A stretch of 64,000 nt of DNA from Streptomyces panaciradicis (GTDB lineage: Bacteria > Actinomycetota > Actinomycetes > Streptomycetales > Streptomycetaceae), in assembly GCF_023516615.1 (NCBI RefSeq), contig NZ_JAMGBF010000020.1:1-64000 (forward strand), written 5' to 3'. The position numbers were made by a program, and so were the translations under genes. Under the pieces are notes generated by a model. That model was not told the origin of the DNA and searched no databases. It was given only the letters and a program-made list of their open reading frames with translations. Positions 51,563-60,815 of this stretch are shown here, piece by piece. How positions within the stretch are numbered: the stretch's first letter is position 1; each line of letters opens with the position of its first letter.

Positions 51563-52942
51563 ATGGACCTCGGCGTGCGCTGGAAACTGCACGGAGACGG
51601 GCGGTCGCCCGCGCCCGGAGCGGTGGTACGCCCCGACGAACGGCTCTCCTGGCCCCGCACCGTCGGCCTCGGCGCCCAGCACGTCGTGGCGATGTTCGGC
51701 GCGTCCTTCGTGGCGCCGGTGCTGATGGGCCTGGACCCCAACCTCGCGATCATGATGTCGGGCGTCGCGACGGTGATCTTCCTGCTGGCCACGCGCGGCC
51801 GGGTGCCGAGCTACCTGGGCTGCTCGCTGTCGTTCGTCGGCGTGGCGGCCGTGATCCGCGCGCAGGGCGGCACGAGCGCCACCGTCACCGGCGCGGTCCT
51901 CGTCGTCGGCTTCGCGCTGTTCCTGGTCGGTCTCGCCGTGCAGCGGTTCGGCGCGCGGATCATCCACGCCGCGATGCCGCCGGTGGTCACCGGCGCGGTG
52001 GTGATGCTGATCGGCTTCAACCTGGCGCCCGTGACGGCCTCCACCTACTGGCCGCAGGACCAGTGGACGGCCCTGCTGGTCATGGTCTTCACCGCGCTGG
52101 CGGTCGTCGGTCTGCGCGGCTTCTGGTCACGGATCGCGATCTTCCTGGGGCTGGTCTTCGGGTACGGCATCTCGTGGGCCTTCGACCGGATCTTCGGCCG
52201 CATCCACTCGGCCGACGCGAGCGGCAAGGTCACCGACCACTGGCGGCTGGACCTCTCCGGCGTCGGCAAGGCGGACTGGATCGGCCTGCCGTCCTTCCAC
52301 GGGCCGACCTTCCAGTGGTCGGCGGTCCTCGTCGCGCTCCCCGTCGTCATCGCCCTGGTCGCGGAGAACGCCGGCCACGTCAAGGCGGTCGGCGAGATGA
52401 CCGGTGACCCGCTCGACGACAGGCTCGGCACGGCGATCTCGGCCGACGGCGTGGGCTCCATGCTGTCCACGGCGCTCGGCGGCCCGCCCAACACCACGTA
52501 CTCCGAGAACATCGGCGTGATGGCCGCGACCCGCGTCTACTCCACCGCCGCCTACTGGGCCGCCGCCGGCTTCGCCCTCCTGTTCGGCCTGTGCCCGAAG
52601 TTCGGCGCGGTCGTCGCCGCGATCCCGGGCGGCGTCCTCGGCGGCATCACCGTCATCCTGTACGGCATGATCGGCCTGCTCGGCGCGCAGATCTGGACCA
52701 ACGCCCGGGTGGACCTGCGCAATCCGCTCAACCTGGTCCCGGCCGCCGCGGGCATCATCATCGGCGTCGGCGACGTGACCATGAAGTTCTCCGACCACTT
52801 CTCCCTCAGCGGCATCGCGCTGGGGACGATCGTCGTCATCACCGGCTACCACGCGCTGCGCGCCCTGGCCCCCGCCCACCTCAAGCGGCAGGAACCGCTG
52901 CTCGACGAGGGCACCTCCTCCTACGACGAGGCCAAGGCGTAG
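51563..52942 (+). CDS. NCS2-family uracil/xanthine permease
   Basis: A membrane protein of 459 residues with about twelve to fourteen helices. The NCS2 set is visible: LSWPRTVGLGAQHVVAMFGASFVAP, then VALVAENAGHVKAVGEMTG, and the PNTTYSENIGVMAATRVYS segment typical of the uracil-permease branch (UraA-like). Substrate is uracil or another pyrimidine/purine base, moved with H+. The family N terminus MDLGVRWKLHGDG begins at 51563, although its ribosome site is weak; a GTG at 51512 with GAGG five bases upstream would add 17 residues. Its 3' end overlaps the GH6 gene by 22 bases. Confidence 0.92.
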   Translation: MDLGVRWKLHGDGRSPAPGAVVRPDERLSWPRTVGLGAQHVVAMFGASFVAPVLMGLDPNLAIMMSGVATVIFLLATRGRVPSYLGCSLSFVGVAAVIRAQGGTSATVTGAVLVVGFALFLVGLAVQRFGARIIHAAMPPVVTGAVVMLIGFNLAPVTASTYWPQDQWTALLVMVFTALAVVGLRGFWSRIAIFLGLVFGYGISWAFDRIFGRIHSADASGKVTDHWRLDLSGVGKADWIGLPSFHGPTFQWSAVLVALPVVIALVAENAGHVKAVGEMTGDPLDDRLGTAISADGVGSMLSTALGGPPNTTYSENIGVMAATRVYSTAAYWAAAGFALLFGLCPKFGAVVAAIPGGVLGGITVILYGMIGLLGAQIWTNARVDLRNPLNLVPAAAGIIIGVGDVTMKFSDHFSLSGIALGTIVVITGYHALRALAPAHLKRQEPLLDEGTSSYDEAKA

Positions 52943-54114
52943 GCGTACGACGGGCTGAACGTCCCCGGCGCCCCCTTGCACCCGTCGGACTCCCCCGGCA
53001 GCTTCACCCACAGGTAGGCGTCGACCCGCGCCTGCCCGGTGCGCAGCGTCGGCGCCTGCCCGAGTCTGCGGCCGGCCGGGTCGCACCAGGAGCCGTCGGC
53101 CGGGGCGCCGTTGCCGTTGCGGCTGGTGTCGATGACGGCGCCGAGGCGCGCGGGGCCGCCGAGGGCGTCCAGGACCCGGCGGTCGTAGGTGATCTCGTCC
53201 GAGGTCGGACGGAAGTTGGAGACGTTGCTGAAGATCCCGTCGGAGGACGCCGGTGAGGCGGCGCCCGCCTGCCGGAGCAGGGCCGCCTGCACCCCGGCGG
53301 GGTGCCAGCCGGAGTGGCCGGCGTCGTAGTAGACCCGGGCCTCGGGGTCGGCGGCCTTCAGGACGCGGCCCGCGCGGGCCAGCGACGCGAGACGCGCGGC
53401 ACGCCGGGCGGCGGACAGGCAGCCGGCCTGGGCGAGGGAGTCGGGCTCCAGCACGACGACCACCTCGCCGGAGCCGAGGCCGGACGCGAACGCGTCGATC
53501 CAGCCGTCGTAGGCGGCGAGATCCGGCACCCCGCCCCGGGAGGCCCCGCCGCAGTCGCGGTCCGGGATCGCGTACGCCACGAGCACCGGCACCCGGCGCT
53601 GCGCGGCGGCGCCCGAGGTGACCGCGCGGACCTGGGAGGCGACGGCCGACGGCGAGGGGTCGGTGAGCCACACCGCGGCGGGCCGGTCGGCGATCCGGGA
53701 CTGGATGACCGGCGTACGCGGATCGGTCGGGTGGGCGCGGACCCAGTCCAGGACGTGGGAGTCGGGATGGCGGTAGAGGAGGGCGGAGACGGCCGGGGAG
53801 GGCTGCTTCTTCTTGGACGCCGTGGGCGCGGAGGCGGTCCGGCCCGGTGACGAAACGGGCGAAGTCGGGGTCGGCGAGGGGGATGGGGTGGCGGCGGACG
53901 GGGAGGGCGCCGCCGTCCGCCGGTCGAGGTGCGGCGAACCGCTCGCCGTGGACCTCGCCGCATCGGCGCCGCGGCCGTCGTCGAGCGCGGAGATCGCTCC
54001 GGTCACCGTCGCCACGGCGACCACCGCCGAGGCCGCCGCGACCATCGCGGCGCGCCGGGCGCGTGCGCGCCGGGCCCGGCGGGCTGCCAGACGCTGGGCG
54101 CGCAAGCCTGACAC
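52921..54114 (-). CDS. GH6-family cellulase/endoglucanase, secreted or membrane-anchored
   Basis: A protein of about 397 residues. A hydrophobic segment (AAMVAAASAVVAVATVTGAISAL, about 23-45) after an Arg-rich start looks like a signal anchor. Then comes a Ser/Pro/Thr linker (SPSAATPSPSPTPTSPVSSP). The GH6 domain covers about 105-397: VLVAYAIPDRDCG with the catalytic Asp, VVVVLEPDSLAQ, YYDAGHSGWHP, SNFRPTSDE and DAYLWVKLPGESDG. No carbohydrate-binding module. The GTG at 54114 has GGAG nine bases before it. Such membrane-near GH6 proteins in streptomycetes may work in hyphal tip glucan turnover (CslA-linked), but no cslA is here. Confidence 0.9.
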   Translation of the reverse strand: MSGLRAQRLAARRARRARARRAAMVAAASAVVAVATVTGAISALDDGRGADAARSTASGSPHLDRRTAAPSPSAATPSPSPTPTSPVSSPGRTASAPTASKKKQPSPAVSALLYRHPDSHVLDWVRAHPTDPRTPVIQSRIADRPAAVWLTDPSPSAVASQVRAVTSGAAAQRRVPVLVAYAIPDRDCGGASRGGVPDLAAYDGWIDAFASGLGSGEVVVVLEPDSLAQAGCLSAARRAARLASLARAGRVLKAADPEARVYYDAGHSGWHPAGVQAALLRQAGAASPASSDGIFSNVSNFRPTSDEITYDRRVLDALGGPARLGAVIDTSRNGNGAPADGSWCDPAGRRLGQAPTLRTGQARVDAYLWVKLPGESDGCKGAPGTFSPSYAYALASS

Positions 54115-54214
54115 CGCGTCGCTCCCCCTCCCCCACGGCGGGGCGTTCCCCCGTTTCGGGGAAGCCTCGGGCCCGCCGCCACTGCGGTCAGCGTAGGACT
54201 GGGACCCTTCCCCC

Positions 54215-54901
54215 ATGCCGCAACTGCAACAGTTCGACCCGACCGTGGACGCGGTGGTCTCGCGTATGCGCGCCCTCGACGCGGCCCTGCCCGAGCGGGA
54301 CGGGATCGCGGTGTTCAACCGCGTCTACCTCGCCGTCACCGAGGCCGTCGACCGCCGGATCGACGCCGGCCGCTTCCCGGACGCCCGGGCGGCGATCACC
54401 CTGGACGTGCGGTTCGCGGAGCGCTATCTCGCCGCCGTCGACACGGTGTCCGACGGACGGCGTCCGCCCGCCTGCTGGCGGCCCCTGTTCCAGTTCCGCC
54501 GGCATCCCGGGGTACGTCCGCTGCAGTTCGCGCTCGCGGGCATCAACGCGCACATCGGGCACGACCTGGCGCTCGCCGTGGTGGACAGCTGCCGTAGCCT
54601 GCGCTGCGAACCGGCCGATCTGGAGGACGAGTTCGACCGCGTGGGCGACCTCCTCGTCTCGCTGGAGGAGCGCATCCGCGAAGAGCTGATGCCGGGCCCC
54701 GACCTCCTCCAGGTCGCCGACCCGCTCACCCACCTGCTGGGGTCGTGGAGCCTGGAGCGGGCCCGGGAGGCCACCTGGACGGCCGCGCGGGCCCTGTGGG
54801 CACTGCGCCGACTGCCCGACGTGGCCGAGGAGTTCACCGAACGGCTGGATACGGCCGTCGGCTTCGCGGGCCGCATGTTGCTGACGCCGCTCCCCGATTA
54901 A
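54215..54901 (+). CDS. DUF5995 family protein
   Basis: A protein of 228 residues with no known activity. It is helical with motifs of the DUF5995 family: DGIAVFNRVYLAVTEAVDRR, DVRFAERYLAAVD, RRHPGVRPLQFALAGINAHIGHDLALA, and DPLTHLLGSWSLERAREATW. The His and Asp in NAHIGHDL are possible metal ligands. No signal peptide. It is divergent from the GH6 gene and precedes an LLM oxidoreductase by 34 bases, so these two may be cotranscribed. Confidence 0.85.
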   Translation: MPQLQQFDPTVDAVVSRMRALDAALPERDGIAVFNRVYLAVTEAVDRRIDAGRFPDARAAITLDVRFAERYLAAVDTVSDGRRPPACWRPLFQFRRHPGVRPLQFALAGINAHIGHDLALAVVDSCRSLRCEPADLEDEFDRVGDLLVSLEERIREELMPGPDLLQVADPLTHLLGSWSLERAREATWTAARALWALRRLPDVAEEFTERLDTAVGFAGRMLLTPLPD

Positions 54902-54935
54902 GTTGACCGTTGTACCGACGCAAAGGAGCGTACGC

Positions 54936-55868
54936 ATGGCCATCCGGCTGGGACTGAGCCTTCCCCAAGCGCGGCAGTACGACATCGGACGGGACGTGCC
55001 CGACGTGGCCCGCGCCGCCGAACGGATCGGGTACGAGAGCCTGTGGGTCTACGAGCGGGCCCTGTTCCCCGAGCCCGCGACCCAGGGCCTGTACGGCATC
55101 GAGGGGCTGGCGTGGCCCGACATGTACCGCGGGGTTCCCGACCCCCTGGTGACGCTGACCCTGGCGGCCGCGTCGACCGAGCGGGCCCGGCTCGGCACGA
55201 GCATCCTGGTGGCGCCGCTGCACAACCCCTTCCAGCTGGCCAAGTCCCTCGCGACGCTCGACGCGGCGAGCGGCGGCCGGGTGCTGGCGGGCCTCGGCAC
55301 GGGCTGGTCCCTCGACGAGTACGCCGCGGCCGGCGTGGCGCCGTTCGAGGAGCGGGGCCGGGTCCTGGACGAGATCATCGGCGTCTGCCGGGCGGTGTGG
55401 GGCCCGGACCCGGTGACGTACGAGGGCCGGATCACGAAGATCGCCTCGGCCGTGGTGGCACCCAAGCCCGCCCGGCCGATCCCGATCCTGCTGCCCACCA
55501 ACAGCAGGAAGGCGATGACCCGGCTCGTCGACCGCGCCGACGGCTGGATGCCCATCGCCATGGGGGTCGAGCAACTGGCCGCGCAGTGGCGGCAGTTGCA
55601 GGACCTGGCGGCCGAGCGCGGCCGCACCGAGCCGATCGAGACGGTGGTGCGGATCAACGCCCGGCACTCCCCGAAGGCGTACGACGGCGCGGACCGCTCC
55701 CCCTTCCAGGGCAGCACCGCGCAGATCGTCGAGGACCTCGCGGCCCACGTCGACGGCACCGGCCTCGACGCGTTCTTCTTCGAGCTCCAGGGCAGCGCCC
55801 GGGACGCCGAGGAGCTCAAGGACGTGGCCGCCGAGATCCACGAAGCGGTCCGCGCCGCCGGGATCTAG
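54936..55868 (+). CDS. LLM-class F420-dependent oxidoreductase
   Basis: A TIM-barrel flavin/F420 enzyme of 310 residues of the luciferase-like monooxygenase family. The opening IRLGLSLPQARQYDIGRDVPDVARAAERIGYESLWVYE and the RARLGTSILVAPLHNPFQLAKSLATLDAASGGRVLAGLGTGW stretch (here shown in part) are typical of F420-dependent members in actinobacteria. Substrate unknown. AAAGGAGC lies seven bases before the ATG. It converges on davB, whose stop is 12 bases away. Confidence 0.9.
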   Translation: MAIRLGLSLPQARQYDIGRDVPDVARAAERIGYESLWVYERALFPEPATQGLYGIEGLAWPDMYRGVPDPLVTLTLAAASTERARLGTSILVAPLHNPFQLAKSLATLDAASGGRVLAGLGTGWSLDEYAAAGVAPFEERGRVLDEIIGVCRAVWGPDPVTYEGRITKIASAVVAPKPARPIPILLPTNSRKAMTRLVDRADGWMPIAMGVEQLAAQWRQLQDLAAERGRTEPIETVVRINARHSPKAYDGADRSPFQGSTAQIVEDLAAHVDGTGLDAFFFELQGSARDAEELKDVAAEIHEAVRAAGI

Positions 55869-55880
55869 CCCCGGCGGGTC

Positions 55881-57584
55881 CTAGTCCTCGGGCAGTTCGA
55901 CCGGGGCGATCTCGTCGTAGAGGTCGCCCGGGCCCGGGTTGGACGGGTCGGTCGAGCCGCCGAGGTGGTGCATGACGCCCCAGACCGCGTTCAGCGCGGT
56001 CTGGACGGCGCCCTCGGCCCAGCCGGCCGTCCAGGAGATGTCATCGCCGGCGAGGAAGATGCCCCGCTTCTCCTCGGGCAGCCGGTCCTGCATGAAGTGC
56101 GTGAACAGGCGCCGCTGGTAGCGGTAGTGGCCGGGCAGGTTGGCCTTGAACGCGCCCATGAAGTACGGCTCGTTCTCCCAGGAGACGGTCACCGGGTTGC
56201 CGATGATGTGCTTCCTGATGTCGACCTTGGGATAGATCTCGCCGAGCGACTTCAGCATGACCTCCATCCGCTCGTTCGCGGACAGCGGCAGCCACTTCAG
56301 GCTGTCGTCGCACCAGGTGTACGACAGGCAGATCACGGCCGGCTTGTCCGGACCGTCGTCCAGCAGATAGGTACCGCGCGTCATGCGGTCGGTGAGCGTC
56401 ATCGACATGACGTCCCGGCCGGTCTCCTCGTCCTTGTCCAGCCAGAACGGCCGGTCCACGGGCACGAAGAGCTTGCTGGACTCCATGTAGTGGGTGCGCT
56501 CGATGGCGGTCCAGTGGTCGATCGGGAAGAGCGAGTCGTCACAGGCGATCTTCGACAGCAGCATCCAGGACTGGGCGGTGAAGACGGCCGCCTTGTAGGT
56601 GCGGATGTCGCCGGCCGCGTCGGTGACGGTGATCCGGTTGCCGGCCGCGCGGTGCAGGCGGGTGACGGCCGGGCGGGGCTCGCCGTTCACGTGCAGGGTC
56701 GCCAGCGAGGTGCCCTGGGCCCAGTGGACGAGCTTCCCGGGCGCGCGCTCCCACAGCCGCAGCGGCAGCTGCTGGGAGCCGCCGACGATCCCGCGGTGGT
56801 GGTCGTCGGCCTCGGTGTAGACGACCCGCAGGATCTCCAGGATGGAGTTGGGGAAGTCGGTGTCCCAGCCGCCGGTGCCGAAGCCGACCTGGCCGAAGAT
56901 CTCGCGGTGCCGGAAGGACTTGAAGGCCTCCGAGTCGCAGAGGAAGCCGTAGAAGGTCTGGTTGTCGAGCTTCTCGACGAGCCGGCCCCAGATCTCGCGG
57001 ATGCGCGGCACGTCCCGCTCGCGCAGCGCGCGGTTCATGTCGGAGAAGTCGGCGCCCTCTTCGAGGCACCTGTTCCAGGCGTCGGCGACATCGCGGTAGA
57101 CCTGCGGCAGGTCCTCGATCGTCTCGGCGTAGTGCGACTCGCCCTTGAGGTCGACGACCGTCGAAGGGGTCACCTCGGCGAGGGGGTTGGGGAAGGGGCG
57201 GGTCTCCAGATCGACCAGGTCGATGTAGTGCTGGAGGGCGGTCGAGGAGGGCGGGAAGCGCATCGCGCCCATCTCGGCGGTCAGGCCGTCGGTGCTGGGG
57301 CCGTCGAAGCCGACGGTGCGCAGCCGGCCGCCGATCTGGTCGGCCTCGTAGACGACCGGCTTCAGGCCCATCTTCATCAGCTCGTACGCGGCCACGATGC
57401 CGGAGAGCCCGCCGCCGATCACCGCGATCTCGGTGCCGTGCTCGGTCGCCGGTATCTGGCCGAGGCCCGCCGGGTGGGCGAGGAAGTCGTCGTAGGCGTA
57501 GGGGAAGTCCGGACCGAACATGGTGATCGGCGGCAGCTGCTGCTCGTCCGCATGCTCGACGGCGTTGGGCACGGTGGACGTCAT
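55881..57584 (-). CDS. davB: L-lysine 2-monooxygenase (DavB-like flavin amine oxidase)
   Basis: A flavoenzyme of 567 residues. The N-terminal ITMFGPDFPYAYDDFLAHPAG, then IAVIGGGLSGIVAAYEL (dinucleotide fold, 53-69) with GGRLRT, and AEMGAMRFP match lysine 2-monooxygenase of Pseudomonas putida (DavB), as do FGQVGFGTGGWDTDFPNS and the C-terminal FLAGDDISWTAGWAEGAVQ. DavB turns lysine to 5-aminovaleramide. The nitrilase-type amidase gene needed for the next step is 50 bases upstream on the same strand. Related tryptophan 2-monooxygenases (IaaM) share the fold, but length and these segments fit DavB better. Confidence 0.85.
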   Translation of the reverse strand: MTSTVPNAVEHADEQQLPPITMFGPDFPYAYDDFLAHPAGLGQIPATEHGTEIAVIGGGLSGIVAAYELMKMGLKPVVYEADQIGGRLRTVGFDGPSTDGLTAEMGAMRFPPSSTALQHYIDLVDLETRPFPNPLAEVTPSTVVDLKGESHYAETIEDLPQVYRDVADAWNRCLEEGADFSDMNRALRERDVPRIREIWGRLVEKLDNQTFYGFLCDSEAFKSFRHREIFGQVGFGTGGWDTDFPNSILEILRVVYTEADDHHRGIVGGSQQLPLRLWERAPGKLVHWAQGTSLATLHVNGEPRPAVTRLHRAAGNRITVTDAAGDIRTYKAAVFTAQSWMLLSKIACDDSLFPIDHWTAIERTHYMESSKLFVPVDRPFWLDKDEETGRDVMSMTLTDRMTRGTYLLDDGPDKPAVICLSYTWCDDSLKWLPLSANERMEVMLKSLGEIYPKVDIRKHIIGNPVTVSWENEPYFMGAFKANLPGHYRYQRRLFTHFMQDRLPEEKRGIFLAGDDISWTAGWAEGAVQTALNAVWGVMHHLGGSTDPSNPGPGDLYDEIAPVELPED

Positions 57585-57634
57585 GGGGTACGGACTCCTT
57601 GCGAGAACTGCTGGTGAGGGCTGGGAAGGGGTGT

Positions 57635-58423
57635 TCAGACGAGCGACCGGTACAGACCGGGGCGGCGGTCCTTCAGGTACGGGTTCGCCTCGCGGGAGGC
57701 GGCGAGGAAGGCGGGGTCGACGTCGGCGACGACCAGTTCCTCACCGCGGCCGGCGCGGGTGCGGGCGATGCCGTCGGGCCCGGCGAGGGCGGACAGCCCG
57801 AAGAACTCGAACTCGCCCTCCGGGCCGACCCGGTTGACGTAGGCGACGTACATCTGGTTCTCCCAGGCCCGCACCGGAACCATCGACTCGGCGACGAACT
57901 GGAACGGGTGCATGTTCGCCGTCGGCACCACGAGCAGGTCGGTGCCGGCCAGGGCGTGGGCGCGGGCGTTCTCGGGGAACTCCACGTCGTAGCAGATCAT
58001 GAGGCCGACGGTGAGGCCGCCGAGCCGGGCCTGGACGAGGGACTGCTCGCCCGGGGTGAAGTGCTCGCGCTCGGCGGCGCCGAAGAGGTGGGTCTTGCGG
58101 TAGTTCGCGAGCCGCGTGCCGTCGGCGGAGATCAGCTGCGCGGAGTTGAACACCGTCTCGCCGTCGCGCTCCGGGTATCCGTAGGCGATCGCGAGCCCGT
58201 GCCGCCCGGCGATGTCGGCGACCGCGTCCGCGGAGTCCCCGTCGGCGGGCTCGGCGAGACGCGCGATGTCGTCGCCGATCGCGTACCCGGTGAGGAACAT
58301 CTCCGGCGCGGCCAGCAGCGCGGCGCCCCCGGCGGCGGCACGGCTCGCGGCCGCGTCGAGGACCTTGAGGTTCTCGGCGACGGATCCGGGGCGGCCGGAG
58401 CTCTGGAGCAGGGCGGTACGCAT
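57635..58423 (-). CDS. davA: 5-aminovaleramide amidase (DavA-like nitrilase family)
   Basis: A nitrilase-superfamily amidase of 262 residues. The Glu-Lys-Cys triad is clear: Glu41 (PEMFLTGY), Lys110 (NYRKTHLFG) and Cys144 (GLMICYDVEFPENAR). YGYPERDG and PTANMHPFQF also match P. putida DavA. It hydrolyses 5-aminovaleramide to 5-aminovalerate and ammonia. GAGGA lies seven bases before the ATG. It stands just ahead of davB, giving an intact two-gene lysine-to-5-aminovalerate module; genes for later steps (davT, davD) are not seen in the window. Confidence 0.87.
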   Translation of the reverse strand: MRTALLQSSGRPGSVAENLKVLDAAASRAAAGGAALLAAPEMFLTGYAIGDDIARLAEPADGDSADAVADIAGRHGLAIAYGYPERDGETVFNSAQLISADGTRLANYRKTHLFGAAEREHFTPGEQSLVQARLGGLTVGLMICYDVEFPENARAHALAGTDLLVVPTANMHPFQFVAESMVPVRAWENQMYVAYVNRVGPEGEFEFFGLSALAGPDGIARTRAGRGEELVVADVDPAFLAASREANPYLKDRRPGLYRSLV

Positions 58424-58524
58424 GCGTGTTCCTCGACGGTGCGCAGGGGTGTAAGGGCCATTTAGAAGGTACGGTCGGCGGGCCCCGACCAGCAAGAAGG
58501 AGCCGTTGCGCGCCGGTGAGCGGT

Positions 58525-59751
58525 TCATTGCGTACGACAGCCCCGACGCGGCGATTCGTTGCGCACCCTGGTACGGGCGCGGAACGCCAGGACGAGCGCC
58601 GTCAGCGCGTACGGCAGCGAGAACAGCACGAAGGCCGTGCTGTGGGCGGCCCCGGACGCGATCGCCGCGTATCCGGCGTACACCGCGACCGTGACCAGTT
58701 CCGTGCCCAGGCCGGCGACCGAGGTGAGGGTGGCGCGGCCGGTGTCGTCGAGGCGCCGCTGGAGGCGGACGTCGGCGAGGACGGTCGCGAGCTGGAAGCC
58801 GCCGAAGGCGACGGCCACCAGCCCGAGGGCGAGCGGTGTCCCGGCGGCCGCGCCCGCGGCGAGGGCGACGGCGGCCACCCCGAGGAGCCAGGCCAGCCCC
58901 CTGATTCCCAGGCGTTCGAAGCGGCCGGCGAGGAGGCTGCCGGCCGTGGCGCCCGCCCAGATCAGCAGGAGCAGGTAGGGCACCCGGGCGTCGGGCACCC
59001 CGGTCTCCCGCACCAGCAGCGGCGTGTACTCGTCCAGCGCGCCCCACACGGCGGCCACGGAAGGCACGAGCAGGATCGCCCCGCGCACCGAGGGCTCGCG
59101 CCGGATGCGCGCGAGCCCGGCCCGCAGGGTCGCGGCACCGCTCCCGGCGTCGTCCGCGGCGGCGGACCGGTGCTCGGGGAACGCGGTCGCCGTCACCGCG
59201 GACGCCACGCAGGCCAGCACGCTCGCCGCGCCGACGGCGCCGTAGCCGCCCCGGGCGAGGACGGGCCCGGCGAGCCCCATCGCCGTCATGACCGCGACCA
59301 GGCCCACCGCCCGGGACCGGCCCATGAGACCGGCGTACCGCTCGGCCGCACCGAGCCGCTCCAGCTCCTCGTACACCAGGGCCTCCAGCGCCCCGGAGAC
59401 GAACGCTCCGCGCGCGCCCCACAGCACGAAGCCCACGGCGAAGGCCCCGTACGACGGCACGAGCACCCACAGCGCGAAGCCGGCGGCGGTCAGCAGCGGG
59501 CCCAGCCACAGCAGCAGCCGCCGCGAGACGGCGTCGGCCCAGGCGCCGGAGGGCACCTCCAGCAGCACGCCGGTGAGCGACCACAGGGCGAACAGGGAGG
59601 AGATCTGCCAGACGGACAGCCCGGTGTCGCTGAACAGCAGCGTGTACACCGGGTAGAGCAGCACGCACTCGTCCAGGAACGAGTAGCCGTACAGGGTGGT
59701 CGTCAGCCGGCGGATGGCGGTCGCGGGCGGACGGGTGGAGGAGAGTGTCAT
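58525..59751 (-). CDS. MFS transporter
   Basis: A membrane protein of 408 residues with about twelve helices. The opening LYGYSFLDECVLLYPVYTLLFSDTGLSVWQIS and GAWADAVSRRLLLWLG mark the drug/unknown MFS group with a D-x3-R motif A. The ATG at 59751 has GGGAAGG upstream. It lies 101 bases before davA on the same strand and may belong to that unit, possibly moving lysine or 5-aminovalerate; this rests on position only. Confidence 0.83.
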   Translation of the reverse strand: MTLSSTRPPATAIRRLTTTLYGYSFLDECVLLYPVYTLLFSDTGLSVWQISSLFALWSLTGVLLEVPSGAWADAVSRRLLLWLGPLLTAAGFALWVLVPSYGAFAVGFVLWGARGAFVSGALEALVYEELERLGAAERYAGLMGRSRAVGLVAVMTAMGLAGPVLARGGYGAVGAASVLACVASAVTATAFPEHRSAAADDAGSGAATLRAGLARIRREPSVRGAILLVPSVAAVWGALDEYTPLLVRETGVPDARVPYLLLLIWAGATAGSLLAGRFERLGIRGLAWLLGVAAVALAAGAAAGTPLALGLVAVAFGGFQLATVLADVRLQRRLDDTGRATLTSVAGLGTELVTVAVYAGYAAIASGAAHSTAFVLFSLPYALTALVLAFRARTRVRNESPRRGCRTQ

Positions 59752-59902
59752 GTGGCCTTCCCTGAGGGGCGGTTCGGACGTCGTGGGTACGGCGTCCGAG
59801 GCGGCCCTCGGGAGGCCCGGTCGGTGGATCAATGTCGCCAGGTCATGCGACCGATGCTAGAGAGTTCCGGGCGCTACGCCCAGCGAGAATGCGGAGGGTG
59901 CG

Positions 59903-60364
59903 GTGAACGTCCAGGAGTTGCCGAGGATCGACGAGCACGCGACGGTGGTCGCGGCCGGGGACGGTGCCGTCTGGCACGCGCTCGGCGAGAGCCTGGAGCG
60001 GTCCTTCGGGCGACCGCGCTCCGCCCGCTACGCCCGTCTCGTCGGCGTCGCCGACCGGACGGCGTCCGGGCCCCGGCCCCTCGCCCGGGGGTCGGCGTTC
60101 CCCGGGTTCCGGGTGGCCGACGCGGTTCCGGGACGGGAGCTGGTCCTCGTCGGCCGGCACCACTTCTCGACGTACGCCCTGGTCTTCCGTCTGGAGTCGG
60201 CCGGGAGCGGGCGGACCCGGCTGCGGGCCGAGACCCGGGCCCGGTTCCCCGGGCCCGGGGGCGCCCTCTACCGGCTGCTGGTCATCGGCACGGGCGCGCA
60301 CGCGCTGCTGACCGGACGCCTGCTGGCGACGGTCCGGCGCCGGGCGGAGGCGTCAGGTGGGTGA
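59903..60364 (+). CDS. SRPBCC/DUF2867-like small protein, hypothetical
   Basis: A soluble protein of 153 residues. Beta-rich with aromatic strands (ELVLVGRHHFSTYALVFRLE, RTRLRAETRARFPG) followed by a final helix (YRLLVIGTGAHALLTGRLLATVRR). This is the layout of helix-grip (SRPBCC/polyketide cyclase-like) or DUF2867 proteins, which bind hydrophobic small molecules. GTG start with GGAGGG about seven bases before. Its last 12 bases overlap the 3' end of the Lrp gene. Function unknown. Confidence 0.65.
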   Translation: MNVQELPRIDEHATVVAAGDGAVWHALGESLERSFGRPRSARYARLVGVADRTASGPRPLARGSAFPGFRVADAVPGRELVLVGRHHFSTYALVFRLESAGSGRTRLRAETRARFPGPGGALYRLLVIGTGAHALLTGRLLATVRRRAEASGG

Positions 60365-60805
60365 GCCCGAGGAGAAGCGGCGCAGCAGCGGCGACAGCAC
60401 CAGGACGGACTTGGTGCGCTCCACGAAGGGCTCCCCGGCGATCCGCTCCAGCACCCGCTCGAAGTGCCGCATGTCGGAGGCGAAGACCTGGACGATCGCG
60501 TCCGCGTCGCCGGTGACGGTCGACGCGGCCACGACCTCCTGGTAGCGCTCCAGACCGCGCCGGATGGTCTCCGGCGAGGTGTTGTGCCGGCAGTAGATCT
60601 CGACGAACCCCTCGGTCTCCCAGCCGAGGGCCGAGGGGTCGACGCGGACGGTGAAGCCGGTGATGGCCCCGGTGGCGCGCAGCCGGTCCACGCGCCGCTT
60701 GACGGCGGGCGCGGACAGGCCGACCAGTTGCCCGATGTCCGCGAAGGAGCGGCGGGCGTCCTCGGCGAGGGCGTGCACGATGCGTTCGTCGAGATCGTTC
60801 AGCAC
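60353..60805 (-). CDS. Lrp/AsnC-family transcriptional regulator
   Basis: A protein of 150 residues. HTH at residues 4-48 (LDERIVHALAEDARRSFADIGQLVGLSAPAVKRRVDRL) and RAM domain with VTGDADAIVQVFASD. It starts 10 bases after the amino-acid permease stop, so they form one transcript. Lrp proteins coupled to a permease usually control amino-acid uptake and are sensitive to that amino acid. The nested palindrome at 62424-62454 upstream of the permease is a likely target. GTG start; long in-frame upstream sequence overlaps the permease and lacks a site. Confidence 0.9.
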   Translation of the reverse strand: MLNDLDERIVHALAEDARRSFADIGQLVGLSAPAVKRRVDRLRATGAITGFTVRVDPSALGWETEGFVEIYCRHNTSPETIRRGLERYQEVVAASTVTGDADAIVQVFASDMRHFERVLERIAGEPFVERTKSVLVLSPLLRRFSSGSPT

Positions 60806-60815
60806 GGTGGGTCGT

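Noticed and set aside
57635..59668. A 677-residue protein ending in the DavA domain
   Set aside because: The upstream 400 residues are an out-of-frame reading of the MFS gene; the amidase has its own ATG and ribosome site at 58423.
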